64,000 bases of DNA, taken from NCBI RefSeq assembly GCF_036226685.1, contig NZ_CP109009.1, forward strand, positions 5,793,501 through 5,857,500. The letters run 5' to 3'. Of this stretch, positions 18,165 to 26,833 are shown piece after piece. How positions within the stretch are numbered: position 1 is the first letter of the stretch; each line of letters begins with the position of its first letter. The position numbers were made by a program, and so were the translations under genes. This DNA comes from Streptomyces sp. NBC_00690 (GTDB lineage: Bacteria; Actinomycetota; Actinomycetes; Streptomycetales; Streptomycetaceae). The notes beneath the pieces are model-generated. The model searched no databases. It was not told the origin of the DNA and worked only from the letters and a program-made list of their open reading frames with translations.

Positions 18165-18224
18165 ACGAGCAGTACTAGGCATCGGCTTGGCGGTACGAGC
18201 AGTACTAGGCATCAGCTTCGCGGT
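18165..18224. repeat. 30-bp direct repeat, two copies, in the dasA leader
   Basis: Two adjacent 30-bp units beginning ACGAGCAGTACTAGGCATC start at 18165 and 18195 and differ at only 2 of 30 positions. Each unit has a TACTAG element that could serve as a -10 box. The block lies between the dre sites and the dasA ribosome binding site. Confidence 0.9.
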
Positions 18225-18259
18225 GGGCAGGGGTTGCAGACATCCCTGAGGAGGGTGGC

Positions 18260-19546
18260 GTGAAGCGCAAGCTCATCGCGGCGATCGGCGTCGCAGGCAT
18301 GATGGTCGGTCTCGTGGCATGCGGCAGCGACGACAAGGACAGCGACAAGGGCAGCGAGTCGAAGGGTCCTGATAGCTACAAGGGTCAGACGCTGACCGTC
18401 TGGGCGATGGACGGCTCCACCCCCGACCAGTGGCAGGCGGACCTTACCGCCGAGTTCGAGAAGACCACGGGCGCCAAGGTCAAGTTCGAGGTCCAGCAGT
18501 GGAACGGCATCCAGCAGAAGCTGACCACCTCCCTCTCGGAGGAGAACCCGCCGGACGTCTTCGAGATCGGTAACACCCAGACCGCGGCCTACGCCAAGAC
18601 CGGTGGCCTCGCGGACCTGGGCGACCTGAAGAAGGAGATCGGCGGCGACTGGGCCGAGAACCTGAACAAGGCGTCCGTCATCGACGGCAAGCAGTACGCC
18701 ACCCCGTGGTACTTCGCTAACCGCGTGGTCCTCTACAACAAGTCCGTGTTCAAGGAGGCCGGCATCGCCGCGCCGCCGAAGACCCGTGACGAGTTCTACG
18801 CGGCCCTGGACAAGATCAAGGCCAAGGGCAAGGCAGAGCCGATCTACCTGCCCGGCCAGAACTGGTACTACTTCGTCGGCCTGACCATCGGACAGGGCGC
18901 CGAGCTCGTCAAGAAGGACGGGGACAAGTGGGTCTCCAACCTCGGTGACCCGAAGGTCGCTGCGGCTGCCGAGCTCTACAAGAAGCTCCAGTCCTACTCC
19001 AAGGCCCCCAAGGACAAGGACGAGGCGACCCCCCAGCAGGCCGACATCTTCGCCAAGGGCAAGACCGGCGCCTTCATCGGCATGGGCTGGGAAGCCGGCA
19101 CGGCGATCAAGGCCAACCCGGCCATCGAGAAGGAGATCGGCTACTTCACCATCCCGGGTGAGACGGCCGACAAGCCCGAGGGTGTCTTCCTCGGTGGCTC
19201 CAACCTCGCCGTCGCCGAGGGCAGCAAGAAGAAGGAGCTCGCCAAGGAGTTCCTGAAGCTCGCCCTGTCCGACAAGTACGAGGGCCAGCTCGCCAAGCTC
19301 AACGGCGTCATCCCGAACAAGGAGTCGCTGAACTCCAACCTCGCGGGCAACCCGGTCGCCGAGGCCGCGGCGCCGTCCGCCAAGTTCGGTGGCACCACCC
19401 CGCTGATCGCCGAGTGGGCCGCCGTGGAGAACGCTCCGAACCCGATCAAGACCTACCTGACCGCGGTCCTGAACGGTAAGTCCCCGGCCGACGCTGCCAA
19501 GCAGGTCGAGGGCGAGTTCAACAAGCGTCTCTCGCAGAAGCAGTAA
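18260..19546 (+). CDS. dasA: Chitobiose/GlcNAc ABC transporter substrate-binding lipoprotein DasA
   Basis: DasA captures N,N'-diacetylchitobiose outside the membrane for the DasBC permease. The 428-residue product has a lipoprotein signal peptide (MKRKLIAAIGVAGMMVGLVAC) with the lipidated Cys at about residue 21, then a Lys/Asp-rich linker and a family 1 extracellular solute-binding domain (LTVWAMDGSTPDQW and following). GTG 18260 is preceded by GAGGAGGGTG. A very stable perfect hairpin follows 8 bp after the stop, separating it from dasB, so dasA mRNA should be more abundant than permease mRNA. DasR sites upstream link expression to the cell's aminosugar state. Confidence 0.95.
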   Translation: MKRKLIAAIGVAGMMVGLVACGSDDKDSDKGSESKGPDSYKGQTLTVWAMDGSTPDQWQADLTAEFEKTTGAKVKFEVQQWNGIQQKLTTSLSEENPPDVFEIGNTQTAAYAKTGGLADLGDLKKEIGGDWAENLNKASVIDGKQYATPWYFANRVVLYNKSVFKEAGIAAPPKTRDEFYAALDKIKAKGKAEPIYLPGQNWYYFVGLTIGQGAELVKKDGDKWVSNLGDPKVAAAAELYKKLQSYSKAPKDKDEATPQQADIFAKGKTGAFIGMGWEAGTAIKANPAIEKEIGYFTIPGETADKPEGVFLGGSNLAVAEGSKKKELAKEFLKLALSDKYEGQLAKLNGVIPNKESLNSNLAGNPVAEAAAPSAKFGGTTPLIAEWAAVENAPNPIKTYLTAVLNGKSPADAAKQVEGEFNKRLSQKQ

Positions 19547-19554
19547 GCACCCGC

Positions 19555-19595
19555 TGTAGGGGGGTGGGTTCCGGACCGGAACCCACCCCCCTACA
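19555..19595 (+). terminator. Perfect 20-bp hairpin between dasA and dasB
   Basis: TGTAGGGGGGTGGGTTCCGG (19555-19574) is followed by one A and its exact reverse complement (19576-19595). It has no T run. It probably acts as a partial terminator or 3' stabiliser that raises dasA output over dasBC. Confidence 0.85.
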
Positions 19596-19657
19596 GGCAC
19601 ACGTGCTGCCCCCGACTTCTGCTTCCCCCCAGTTGCCTAGGAAGAGATGGCAAGAGC

Positions 19658-20635
19658 ATGACCGTGCAGACCGAGAGGCCGCCATCCGGCCCGATGAAGG
19701 TCCACCGGCGGACCAATGGAGGACACGGGAAACCTCCGGAGAGCAGACGAGCCGGAGCGCTTCTGCCCTATCTGCTTCTGCTCCCCGCTGTCGCGGTCAC
19801 CTTGGTTTTCCTCGGTTATCCGCTGATCAACAACGGCATCCTGTCATTCCAGAACCTGAACATGAGGCAGCTGATCCAGCACCTCACGGAATGGAACGGA
19901 ATTGACAACTACAAGGAAATCCTGACGGGTTCGGATTTCTGGCGGGTCACCGGCCGCTCCATCGCCTTCACCGCCGCGAACGTCGTCCTCATCATGCTGC
20001 TGGGAACGCTCGTCGGGCTGCTGCTCGCGCGTCTCGGCAAGCGGATGCGCGTGGCTCTGCTGATCGGCCTCGTCCTCGCCTGGGCCATGCCGGTCGTCGC
20101 TTCCACCACCGTCTACCAGTGGCTCTTCGCCCAGCGCTTCGGTGTCGTCAACTGGGTCCTCGTCCAGTTCGGCTTCGAGAACATGGCGGAATACAACTGG
20201 CTGGGCAGCCAGATGTCCACGTTCTTCGTGGTCACGCTGCTCATCGTGTGGCAGTCCATACCGTTCGTCGCGATCAACCTATACGCAGCGACGACCACCA
20301 TTCCCAAGGAGCTCTACGAAGCCGCCTCGCTCGATGGCGCAGGCGCCTGGAAGAGCTTCACCTCGGTCACGCTCCCCTTCATGCGGCCGTTCCTGTACGC
20401 AACGACCTTCCTTGAGATCATCTGGGTTTTCAAGGCGTTTGTACAGGTCTACACGATCAATGCCGGTGGCCCGGACCGTCTCACCGAGATCCTGCCCGTG
20501 TACGCGTACATCGAGGGCATCGGTAACCAGCACTACGGCATGGGCTCGGCGATCGCCATGCTCACCATCGTGATCATGCTGGCGCTCACCGCGTACTACC
20601 TCCGGATCGTCCTGAAGCAAGAGGAGGATGCGTGA
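19658..20635 (+). CDS. dasB: Sugar ABC transporter permease DasB
   Basis: This MalF-type inner-membrane permease of 325 residues has a 35-residue cytoplasmic N-terminus and six hydrophobic helices (the first at PYLLLLPAVAVTLVFLGYPLI). The EAA loop is EAASLDGAGAWKSFTSVTLP, where the ATPase docks. The operon has no ATPase gene. In Streptomyces the shared ATPase MsiK, encoded elsewhere, energises this transporter. The stop overlaps the dasC start, so the two permeases are made together. Confidence 0.93.
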   Translation: MTVQTERPPSGPMKVHRRTNGGHGKPPESRRAGALLPYLLLLPAVAVTLVFLGYPLINNGILSFQNLNMRQLIQHLTEWNGIDNYKEILTGSDFWRVTGRSIAFTAANVVLIMLLGTLVGLLLARLGKRMRVALLIGLVLAWAMPVVASTTVYQWLFAQRFGVVNWVLVQFGFENMAEYNWLGSQMSTFFVVTLLIVWQSIPFVAINLYAATTTIPKELYEAASLDGAGAWKSFTSVTLPFMRPFLYATTFLEIIWVFKAFVQVYTINAGGPDRLTEILPVYAYIEGIGNQHYGMGSAIAMLTIVIMLALTAYYLRIVLKQEEDA

Positions 20636-21465
20636 TGCAGCGCTCACTGCTTGGCCGTCTTTGGCCCAACATCACTGCCGCACTGCTGATTGTCGGCTTC
20701 ATCTTCCCCGTGTACTGGATGTTCGCCACGTCGTTCAAGAAGACGCCGGACATCGTCTCGGACACCCCCGTCTGGTTCCCCACGAGCCCGACGCTGCAGC
20801 ACTTCGAGACCGCCCTGAACGCGGATAACTTCTGGACGCTGGTCCGCAACTCGCTGACCGTCACCGTCCTGGCCGTCGTCTTCTCGCTGATCATCTCGCT
20901 GGCGGCGTCCTTCGCCCTCGCGCGGATGCGCTTCAAGGGCCGGCGCGGCTTCATCGTCGGCTTCATGATGGCCCAGATGGCGCCGTGGGAAGTCATGGTC
21001 ATCGCGATCTACTTCATCGTGCGCGACGCCGACATGCTCAACAGCCTGATCCCCCTGACCCTCTTCTACATGGTCATGGTGCTGCCCTTCACCCTCCTGA
21101 CGCTCCGCGGCTTCGTCGCCGCCGTGCCGAAGGAACTGGAGGAGTCCGCGATGGTCGACGGCTGCACCCGCCGTCAGGCGTTCCTCAAGGTGATCCTGCC
21201 GCTGCTCGCGCCCGGTCTGATGTCGACGTCCATGTTCGGCTTCATCACCGCGTGGAACGAGTTCCCGATGGTGCTGGTGCTCAACAAGGACGCGGAGTAC
21301 CAGACGCTTCCGCTGTGGCTGTCCAGCTTCCGCTCCACCTTCGGCGACGACTGGGGCGCCACCATGGCCGCCTCCACCATCTTCGCCATTCCGATCCTGC
21401 TCCTCTTCGTCTTCCTTCAGCGCAAGGCCGTCAGCGGCCTTACTGATGGCGCAGTGAAAGGCTGA
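20635..21465 (+). CDS. dasC: Sugar ABC transporter permease DasC
   Basis: This MalG-type permease of 276 residues has six hydrophobic helices and an EAA-like loop, EESAMVDGCTRRQAFLKVIL. ATG 20635 is favoured because GAGGAGG ends 7 nt before it and it overlaps the dasB stop (TGATG); the GTG at 20632 is an alternative. It pairs with DasB to form the membrane channel for chitobiose and is followed 6 bp later by the hexosaminidase gene. Confidence 0.93.
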   Translation: MQRSLLGRLWPNITAALLIVGFIFPVYWMFATSFKKTPDIVSDTPVWFPTSPTLQHFETALNADNFWTLVRNSLTVTVLAVVFSLIISLAASFALARMRFKGRRGFIVGFMMAQMAPWEVMVIAIYFIVRDADMLNSLIPLTLFYMVMVLPFTLLTLRGFVAAVPKELEESAMVDGCTRRQAFLKVILPLLAPGLMSTSMFGFITAWNEFPMVLVLNKDAEYQTLPLWLSSFRSTFGDDWGATMAASTIFAIPILLLFVFLQRKAVSGLTDGAVKG

Positions 21466-21470
21466 TCCCG

Positions 21471-23006
21471 GTGGGAATCCCGACCAGCGGACTCCGTGCG
21501 CAGGACCCTCTGTACGCGGACGCCCTGGCTGTTCTGCAGCCAGGCTTCGGAGGCACCACGGCACCCGAATGGGTCCGTCGCACCGTCGCTCAGGGCCTGC
21601 TCTCGGTGGCGCTGTACGGCCGCAACTGCAAGGACTCCGAGCAGGTTGCGGCGCTCACATCGGAGTTGCGCAAGGAGAACCCCGACATCCTCGTCGCCAT
21701 CGACGAGGAGGGCGGGGACGTCACCCGGCTGGAGGTCATGGGCGGCTCGTCCTGGCCCGGCAGCCTCGCGCTCGGAGCGATCGACGACCTGGCGGTCACC
21801 CGTGACGTGGCCCGTGAACTCGGCCACTCGCTGGCCGCCTGCGGCGTCAACTTCAACTGGGCGCCATCGGCCGACGTCAACGCCAACCCCGACAACCCCG
21901 TCATCGGGGTCCGGGCCTTCGGCGCCGACACCCAGCTCTGCGCCCGGCACACGGCAGCCTGGGTCGAGGGACTCCAGTCCGTCGGCGTGGCCGCCTGTGC
22001 CAAGCACTTCCCCGGCCACGGTGACACGGCGGTCGACTCGCACCTGGGTCTGCCCAGCATCGAGGTGTCCGAGACCGTACTGAGGGAGCGGGATCTGATC
22101 CCCTTCCAGGCCGCGATCGACCAGGACGTCAAGGCCGTCATGACGGCGCACATCATGGTCAACGCGCTCGACACCGAGCACCCGGCGACCCTGAGCCGTC
22201 GGGTGTTGACCTCCCTGCTGCGCGCCCCCAAGTCCGAAGGCGGGCTCGGCTACGACGGGCTGATCGTCACGGACGGCATCGAGATGGGCGCCATCGCGCG
22301 CACCTACGGTGTCGCCAGGGGCACCGTGCTCGCCATCGCCGCGGGCGCCGACGCGATCTGCACCGGTGGTGACTCCTTCGGTGAGGACACCGTCATCGAC
22401 CTCGCCGGCGCCATCGTGGACGCCGTCCACTCGGGCGAACTGCCCGAGGAGCGGCTGGTCGACGCCGCGAGCCGGGTTCGCGCGCTCTCCGCGTGGACCG
22501 CTGAGCAGGCCCACCCCGACGGCCGGCGCGCTCCGGACGCCTCCGTCGGTCTCGCCGCCGCCCGCCAGGCGCTGCGGGTGACCCGCGGTGCCCAGCACGA
22601 TGCCGTCACCGGCCCCGTACAGGTGGCGACGTTCTCGCCCGAGGCCAACTGCGCCGCCGGCGCGGAGACCCCCTGGGGCGCCGCCGCAGCCATCGGTGAG
22701 CTGCTGCCCGGCTCCGGCCAGGAGACCTACAGCAGCGATCAGGCGACGGCCGACGGCACCGATGTGCTGGTCGCCAAGGTCCTGGGCGCTGCCGGTGAGC
22801 GTCGCACGGTCGCGGTGGTGCGGGATGCGCACCGGCACCCGTGGATGGCCGAGGCACTGACCGCCCTGGTGACCGCTCGCCCCGACACGATCGTGGTGGA
22901 GATGGGGGTGCCGCAGGCCGAGCCGACCGGCGCCCTGCACATCGCCACCTTCGGCGCGGCGCCCGTCTGCGGCCGGGCCGCGGCGGAGGTCATCGCCGGC
23001 AGGTGA
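21471..23006 (+). CDS. dasD: Family 3 glycoside hydrolase, beta-N-acetylglucosaminidase (NagZ-type)
   Basis: The GH3 domain has the NagZ signature KHFPGHGDTAVDSHLGLP, containing the His-Asp catalytic pair (GHGDTAVDSH), and the nucleophile region LIVTDGIEMGAI. The product (511 residues) has no signal peptide, so it should split imported chitobiose into GlcNAc in the cytoplasm. The C-terminal 150 residues form a separate GH3 C-type domain. The GTG at 21471 follows the dasC stop by 6 bp, making it the last gene of dasABCD, and a strong terminator follows. The gene at this place in S. coelicolor is called dasD. Confidence 0.9.
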   Translation: MGIPTSGLRAQDPLYADALAVLQPGFGGTTAPEWVRRTVAQGLLSVALYGRNCKDSEQVAALTSELRKENPDILVAIDEEGGDVTRLEVMGGSSWPGSLALGAIDDLAVTRDVARELGHSLAACGVNFNWAPSADVNANPDNPVIGVRAFGADTQLCARHTAAWVEGLQSVGVAACAKHFPGHGDTAVDSHLGLPSIEVSETVLRERDLIPFQAAIDQDVKAVMTAHIMVNALDTEHPATLSRRVLTSLLRAPKSEGGLGYDGLIVTDGIEMGAIARTYGVARGTVLAIAAGADAICTGGDSFGEDTVIDLAGAIVDAVHSGELPEERLVDAASRVRALSAWTAEQAHPDGRRAPDASVGLAAARQALRVTRGAQHDAVTGPVQVATFSPEANCAAGAETPWGAAAAIGELLPGSGQETYSSDQATADGTDVLVAKVLGAAGERRTVAVVRDAHRHPWMAEALTALVTARPDTIVVEMGVPQAEPTGALHIATFGAAPVCGRAAAEVIAGR

Positions 23007-23465
23007 ACCAAGGAGCGGGCCTCTCGCCGCCGCACCTCCCGACTGGGAGGACCACGGCCACGAGGGGCCCGTTCGTACGAGCCCCGGGAGCACCACCGCG
23101 TTCGTTCGCGGTCGCCCCGGAGGGCCGGTGTCGGGCGCGGCACAGCAGGAGGGGACCGCGCCCGACACCGGCCCTTTTGCATGCCCCTTTCTGCCCGGCA
23201 GTGTCGCGCGCACGCGGTGCCCCGTACACCGTGAAAGCGGCTGGCACCGGCCGCCTGGGCGCCAGCCCAGAGCTCTGGCCAGGAACGTGCTGGTCAACCC
23301 GGCAGACCGTACGATCGTGGCAGTGGTTCGCGCGGTTCCCGGTCGAGGCACTCGGTCGTCCTCGTTCCCTGTGCGCAGGCGGGGAAGCGCAGCGCGCCAC
23401 GGTTGCTGGAGGGGCCAGCAGTACGTCCGCCCCGGAGCACGGAACGCTCTTTGGAGGCACAGCGC
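23007..23465. other. Intergenic stretch between dasD and the SIS gene
   Basis: It holds the dasD terminator (23122-23178) and the upstream region of the SIS-domain gene. I see no further gene and no good dre match. Confidence 0.6.
23122..23178 (+). terminator. Rho-independent terminator after dasABCD
   Basis: GGGCCGGTGTCGGGCGCGG (23122-23140) pairs perfectly with the complement at 23156-23174, followed by TTTT. It isolates the SIS-domain gene from the das operon, so that gene should have its own promoter. Confidence 0.9.
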
Positions 23466-24536
23466 ATGACCGCCACGACGTCATCCGACCAGAGCGAGCG
23501 CCCGGGCCGCATCATGTCCGGTGAGATGGCGGAGCAGCCCGAGGTGCTCCAGCGGATCCTCACCCGCGGTGCGCCGAGGATTCGCCAGATCGCCGCCGAG
23601 ATCGCTGCCCGAGCCCCCCGTTTCGTCCTGCTGACGGCCCGCGGTACCTCCGACAACGCCGCGCTGTACGCGAAGTACCTGCTGGAAGTGCGGCTCGGGC
23701 TGCCCTGTGGGTTGACCTCGATGTCCACCACGACGGCCTATGGCGCCCGCCCCGATCTCCGCGACGTCCTGGTGATCACGGTGAGCCAGTCGGGCGGCTC
23801 GCCCGATCTGGTCGCCTCCACCCGCGCGGCCCGGGACGCCGGTGCGATCACCCTGTCGGTCACCAACAATCCGGACTCCCCGCTGGCCGCGGTCTCCGAG
23901 TTCCACATCGACGTGCTGGCCGGCCCCGAGAAGGCACTGCCGGCCACCAAGACGTACACGGCCTCGCTGCTGTCGCTCTATCTGCTGGTGGAGGGGTTGC
24001 GCGGCGGGGACGGGGCTGCGGCGCGGGTGCTGCCGGACCTGGCGGCCGAGGTGCTCGCGCGCCAGGACGAGGTCCGTCAGTTGGCATCGCGCTACCGGTT
24101 CGCCGAACGAATGGTGATCACCTCGCGCGGCTACGGCTATCCCACTGCCAAGGAAGCCGCGCTGAAGCTGATGGAGACCAGCTATATCCCGGCCCTCTCA
24201 TACTCCGGAGCCGATCTGCTGCACGGTCCGCTGGCGATGGTCGACAACATCTCCCCGGTGATCGCCGTGGTGACGGACGGCAAGGGCGGTGAGGCGCTGC
24301 AACCGGTCCTCGACCGGCTGCGCGGCCGGGGCGCCGATCTGGTGGTGGTGGGGCCCGCGCCCCAGGTGGCGGCGGCGTCGGCGGGTTTTGTCCTGCCCAC
24401 GGCGGGTGTGGTGGAGGAGCTTCAGCCGGTGCTGGAGATCCTGCCGCTCCAAATGCTGGCGTACGAGGTGACCATCGCCAGGGGGCAGGACCCGGATGCG
24501 CCGAGGGCCCTGGCGAAGGTGACGGAGACCCACTGA
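23466..24536 (+). CDS. SIS-domain aminosugar-phosphate isomerase/deaminase-like protein
   Basis: Two SIS domains are seen: residues 40-160 (LLTARGTSDNAALYAKYLLE, then TVSQSGGSPDLVASTRAARD) and residues 200-340 (VITSRGYGYPTAKEAALKLM). This matches the isomerase half of glucosamine-6-phosphate synthase, and the product ends in LAKVTETH, close to the GlmS terminal LAKSVTVE. It lacks the glutaminase domain, so it probably acts as a glucosamine-6-phosphate deaminase/isomerase or AgaS-like enzyme. Next to DasR and DasD it would convert GlcN-6-P, the DasR effector, into fructose-6-phosphate. The ATG follows GGAGG with the usual spacing. The orthologous position in S. coelicolor is annotated as a glucosamine-phosphate isomerase. 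Confidence 0.87.
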   Translation: MTATTSSDQSERPGRIMSGEMAEQPEVLQRILTRGAPRIRQIAAEIAARAPRFVLLTARGTSDNAALYAKYLLEVRLGLPCGLTSMSTTTAYGARPDLRDVLVITVSQSGGSPDLVASTRAARDAGAITLSVTNNPDSPLAAVSEFHIDVLAGPEKALPATKTYTASLLSLYLLVEGLRGGDGAAARVLPDLAAEVLARQDEVRQLASRYRFAERMVITSRGYGYPTAKEAALKLMETSYIPALSYSGADLLHGPLAMVDNISPVIAVVTDGKGGEALQPVLDRLRGRGADLVVVGPAPQVAAASAGFVLPTAGVVEELQPVLEILPLQMLAYEVTIARGQDPDAPRALAKVTETH

Positions 24537-24900
24537 GCGCCGAGGGGCGTCTTGGCGTCGATCGGACCGCGACGGGCCCGGAAATACCCGCGGGCCGCGG
24601 CGCCTGACGGGACCCTCAACCCGTCCGGCACCGCAGCCCGGAGTGCTCCGGCCGGGCGGGTGTGCGGGCCCGCCGGGCCGTGGGGGAGGTCTCGATGCAG
24701 TCAGGGCAGAGAGCACCGGGGCCTCGGTTCCACTCTCCTGTGCGGGGAGAGCGGAAGTTCTTGTGCTCGTTATTGTGGACTAGACCATTCGAAGATGTCC
24801 ATCTATCTGGCGCTGTTTGTTCGTACTCTCATCCATCTCTCATCAAGTCTCATCAAGCCCGGCCCCGGTGAGCGCCCGCCACGCGGGTACGCTCGCACTC
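24537..24900. other. Intergenic stretch upstream of the sensor kinase gene
   Basis: Apart from a dre-like site at 24774-24789 no gene or clear promoter is visible. The first 150 bp is GC-rich and low in structure; the last 130 bp is distinctly richer in T, as is usual for a promoter region. Confidence 0.6.
24774..24789. promoter_or_regulatory. dre-like site between the SIS gene and the sensor kinase gene
   Basis: TGTGGACTAGACCATT matches 12 of 16 positions of ACTGGTCTAGACCACT and keeps the CTAGACCA core. It lies about 110 bp before the kinase start. Confidence 0.55.
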
Positions 24901-26394
24901 GTGCCCTCCATGAACGACCTCGTACGCCAGCACACCGCGCTCGGCGAGTCCGATCTCGAATGGCTGCATCTGCTGGTCTCGGAGTGGCAGCTGCTCTCCG
25001 ACCTGTCCTTCGCGGACCTCGTCCTGTGGGTCCCCACCCGGGACGGCTCCCGCTATGTGTCGGTGGCCCAGATGCGCCCGAACACGGGCCCGACCTCCTA
25101 CCAGGACGACATGGTCGGCCATCTCGTCCCGCGCGGGCGCCGCCCGCTGCTCGATGCCGCGCTCGACGAGGGCCGGATCGTGCGCGAGGGCGACCCGGAG
25201 TGGCGCGAGGAGGTTCCCGTACGGGTCGAGTCGATCCCCGTGCGCCGGGACGGCCGGGTGCTGGGGGTGATCGCGCGCAACACCAATCTGCTGACCGTGC
25301 GCACGCCGTCGCGGTTGGAGCTCACCTATCTCCAGAGCGCCTCAGACCTCGCCCAGATGATCGCTGCCGGAACGTTCCCCTTCCCCGGGCAGCAGGTCGA
25401 CATGGACGCCTCACCACGGGTCGGTGACGGACTGATCCGGCTCGATGCCGAGGGGATCGTGCAGTACGCGAGCCCCAATGCCCTCTCCGCTTACCACCGG
25501 CTCGGACTGGCATCGGACCTCGTCGGCCATCACCTCGGCCAAGTGACCGCCGATCTCGCCCCTTCGCGCGGCCCGGTAGACGAAGCCCTGGTCAAGCTCG
25601 CCAGTGGCTATGCGCCGCGGGAGACGGAGGTGGAGGGCAACGGTGGAGTGATCCAGTTGCGCGCTATTCCGCTGAAGCCCAAGGGCAGCCGGATCGGTTC
25701 GCTCGTCCTGCTGCGCGACGTCACGGAACTACGTCGTCGCGAGCGTGAGTTGATTACCAAGGACGCGACCATCCGGGAGATCCACCACCGGGTGAAGAAC
25801 AACCTCCAGACCGTCGCCGCGCTCTTGAGGCTCCAAGCCCGGCGCATGGACTCAGCCCAGGGCCGCGAGGCGCTCAACGAGGCCGTACGGCGGGTCGGTT
25901 CCATCGCCATCGTGCATGAGACGCTCTCGCAGACCCTCGACGAGCGGGTCGAATTCGACGAGATCGCGGACCGGGTGATCGCCATGGTCGCCGAGATCTC
26001 CCCGGGAAGGGTCGTGTGCCGTCGAACGGGACGCTTCGGTGTTCTGGACGCCGAAGTCGCAACCCCGCTGTCGATGGTGTTGACCGAAGTGCTCCAAAAC
26101 GCTCTGGAACACGCCTTCCCCGCGGGAGAACGGGGATTCGTGGAAGTCGCGGCGGTCCGCGGAGAACGCTCCGGCGACCCTCAGCAGAAGGGCCGGCTGC
26201 TGATCACCATTCAGGACGACGGCTGTGGATTGCCCGAGGGATTCGATGCCCAACGGGCCGGAAATCTTGGATTGCAGATCGTGCGGACCTTGGTGGAAGG
26301 CGAGTTGGGCGGCGTGTTCGACATGCTTCCTGTGACAGAACCGGGACACGGCACCCGAGTGGTGCTCGACATTCCGGTCAGCGCCCAGAAATAG
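24901..26394 (+). CDS. PdtaS-type soluble sensor histidine kinase (GAF-like/PAS/HisKA_2)
   Basis: The product is about 497 residues with an N-terminal GAF-like sensor domain (residues 1-150), a PAS domain (about 175-290) and a HisKA_2/HATPase kinase core. The phosphoacceptor motif is TIREIHHRVKNNLQTVAALL; the N box is VLTEVLQNALEHAF and the G boxes are DDGCGLPEGF and GLQIVRT. There is no membrane segment. It is closely similar to M. tuberculosis PdtaS, whose gene also lies beside whiB1. The partner response regulator PdtaR (an RNA-binding antiterminator) would be elsewhere. GTG 24901 is used; ATG 24910 is possible. Confidence 0.88.
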   Translation: MPSMNDLVRQHTALGESDLEWLHLLVSEWQLLSDLSFADLVLWVPTRDGSRYVSVAQMRPNTGPTSYQDDMVGHLVPRGRRPLLDAALDEGRIVREGDPEWREEVPVRVESIPVRRDGRVLGVIARNTNLLTVRTPSRLELTYLQSASDLAQMIAAGTFPFPGQQVDMDASPRVGDGLIRLDAEGIVQYASPNALSAYHRLGLASDLVGHHLGQVTADLAPSRGPVDEALVKLASGYAPRETEVEGNGGVIQLRAIPLKPKGSRIGSLVLLRDVTELRRRERELITKDATIREIHHRVKNNLQTVAALLRLQARRMDSAQGREALNEAVRRVGSIAIVHETLSQTLDERVEFDEIADRVIAMVAEISPGRVVCRRTGRFGVLDAEVATPLSMVLTEVLQNALEHAFPAGERGFVEVAAVRGERSGDPQQKGRLLITIQDDGCGLPEGFDAQRAGNLGLQIVRTLVEGELGGVFDMLPVTEPGHGTRVVLDIPVSAQK

Positions 26395-26441
26395 CCTTAC
26401 CCGATATTCCCCGCGTACTCCGTGAGGAATGGCACAGCAGC

Positions 26442-26475
26442 GAGCCCCGGACCTAGAGAAGATGGTCCGGGGCTC
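26442..26475. terminator. Hairpin between the kinase gene and whiB1
   Basis: GAGCCCCGGACC (26442-26453) pairs perfectly with GGTCCGGGGCTC (26464-26475). The genes converge here, so it serves both sides. Confidence 0.8.
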
Positions 26476-26575
26476 GAATGCTGTGAGTTTTACTGGCTGC
26501 GCGCTGCGACTCGTGGGCGGTGAGTGCGTACTCTCTGTACGCGCCGCCGGAGGCTCAGGCTCGGTGCGGTGGCAA

Positions 26576-26833
26576 TCAGGCGCTGGCGTTACGCGCCCGG
26601 TTGCGAGCGGCGCGGCGCTTCATTGCGCGGCGCTCGTCCTCGCTGAGGCCACCCCAGACGCCGGAGTCCTGGCCGGACTCAAGCGCCCACTGCAGGCACT
26701 GCTCCATGACGGGGCAGCGACGGCAGACGGCCTTGGCTTCCTCGATCTGCAGCAGCGCAGGACCGGTGTTGCCGATGGGGAAGAAGAGCTCGGGGTCTTC
26801 CTCGCGGCAAACGGCGTTGTGACGCCAGTCCAT
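26576..26833 (-). CDS. whiB1: WhiB-family iron-sulfur regulator WhiB1 (WblE)
   Basis: This small nitric-oxide-sensitive [4Fe-4S] protein binds the primary sigma factor. The 85-residue product has the four cluster Cys (9, 37, 40, 46), the GVWGGLSEDERR turn and a basic tail (RRAARNRARN). It begins MDWRHNAVC, as WhiB1 of mycobacteria does, and is called WblE in S. coelicolor. The ATG at 26833 follows AGAGGTAGC. A Crp-type palindrome lies 43 to 58 bp upstream, and cAMP-CRP control is established for M. tuberculosis whiB1. Confidence 0.95.
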   Translation of the reverse strand: MDWRHNAVCREEDPELFFPIGNTGPALLQIEEAKAVCRRCPVMEQCLQWALESGQDSGVWGGLSEDERRAMKRRAARNRARNASA

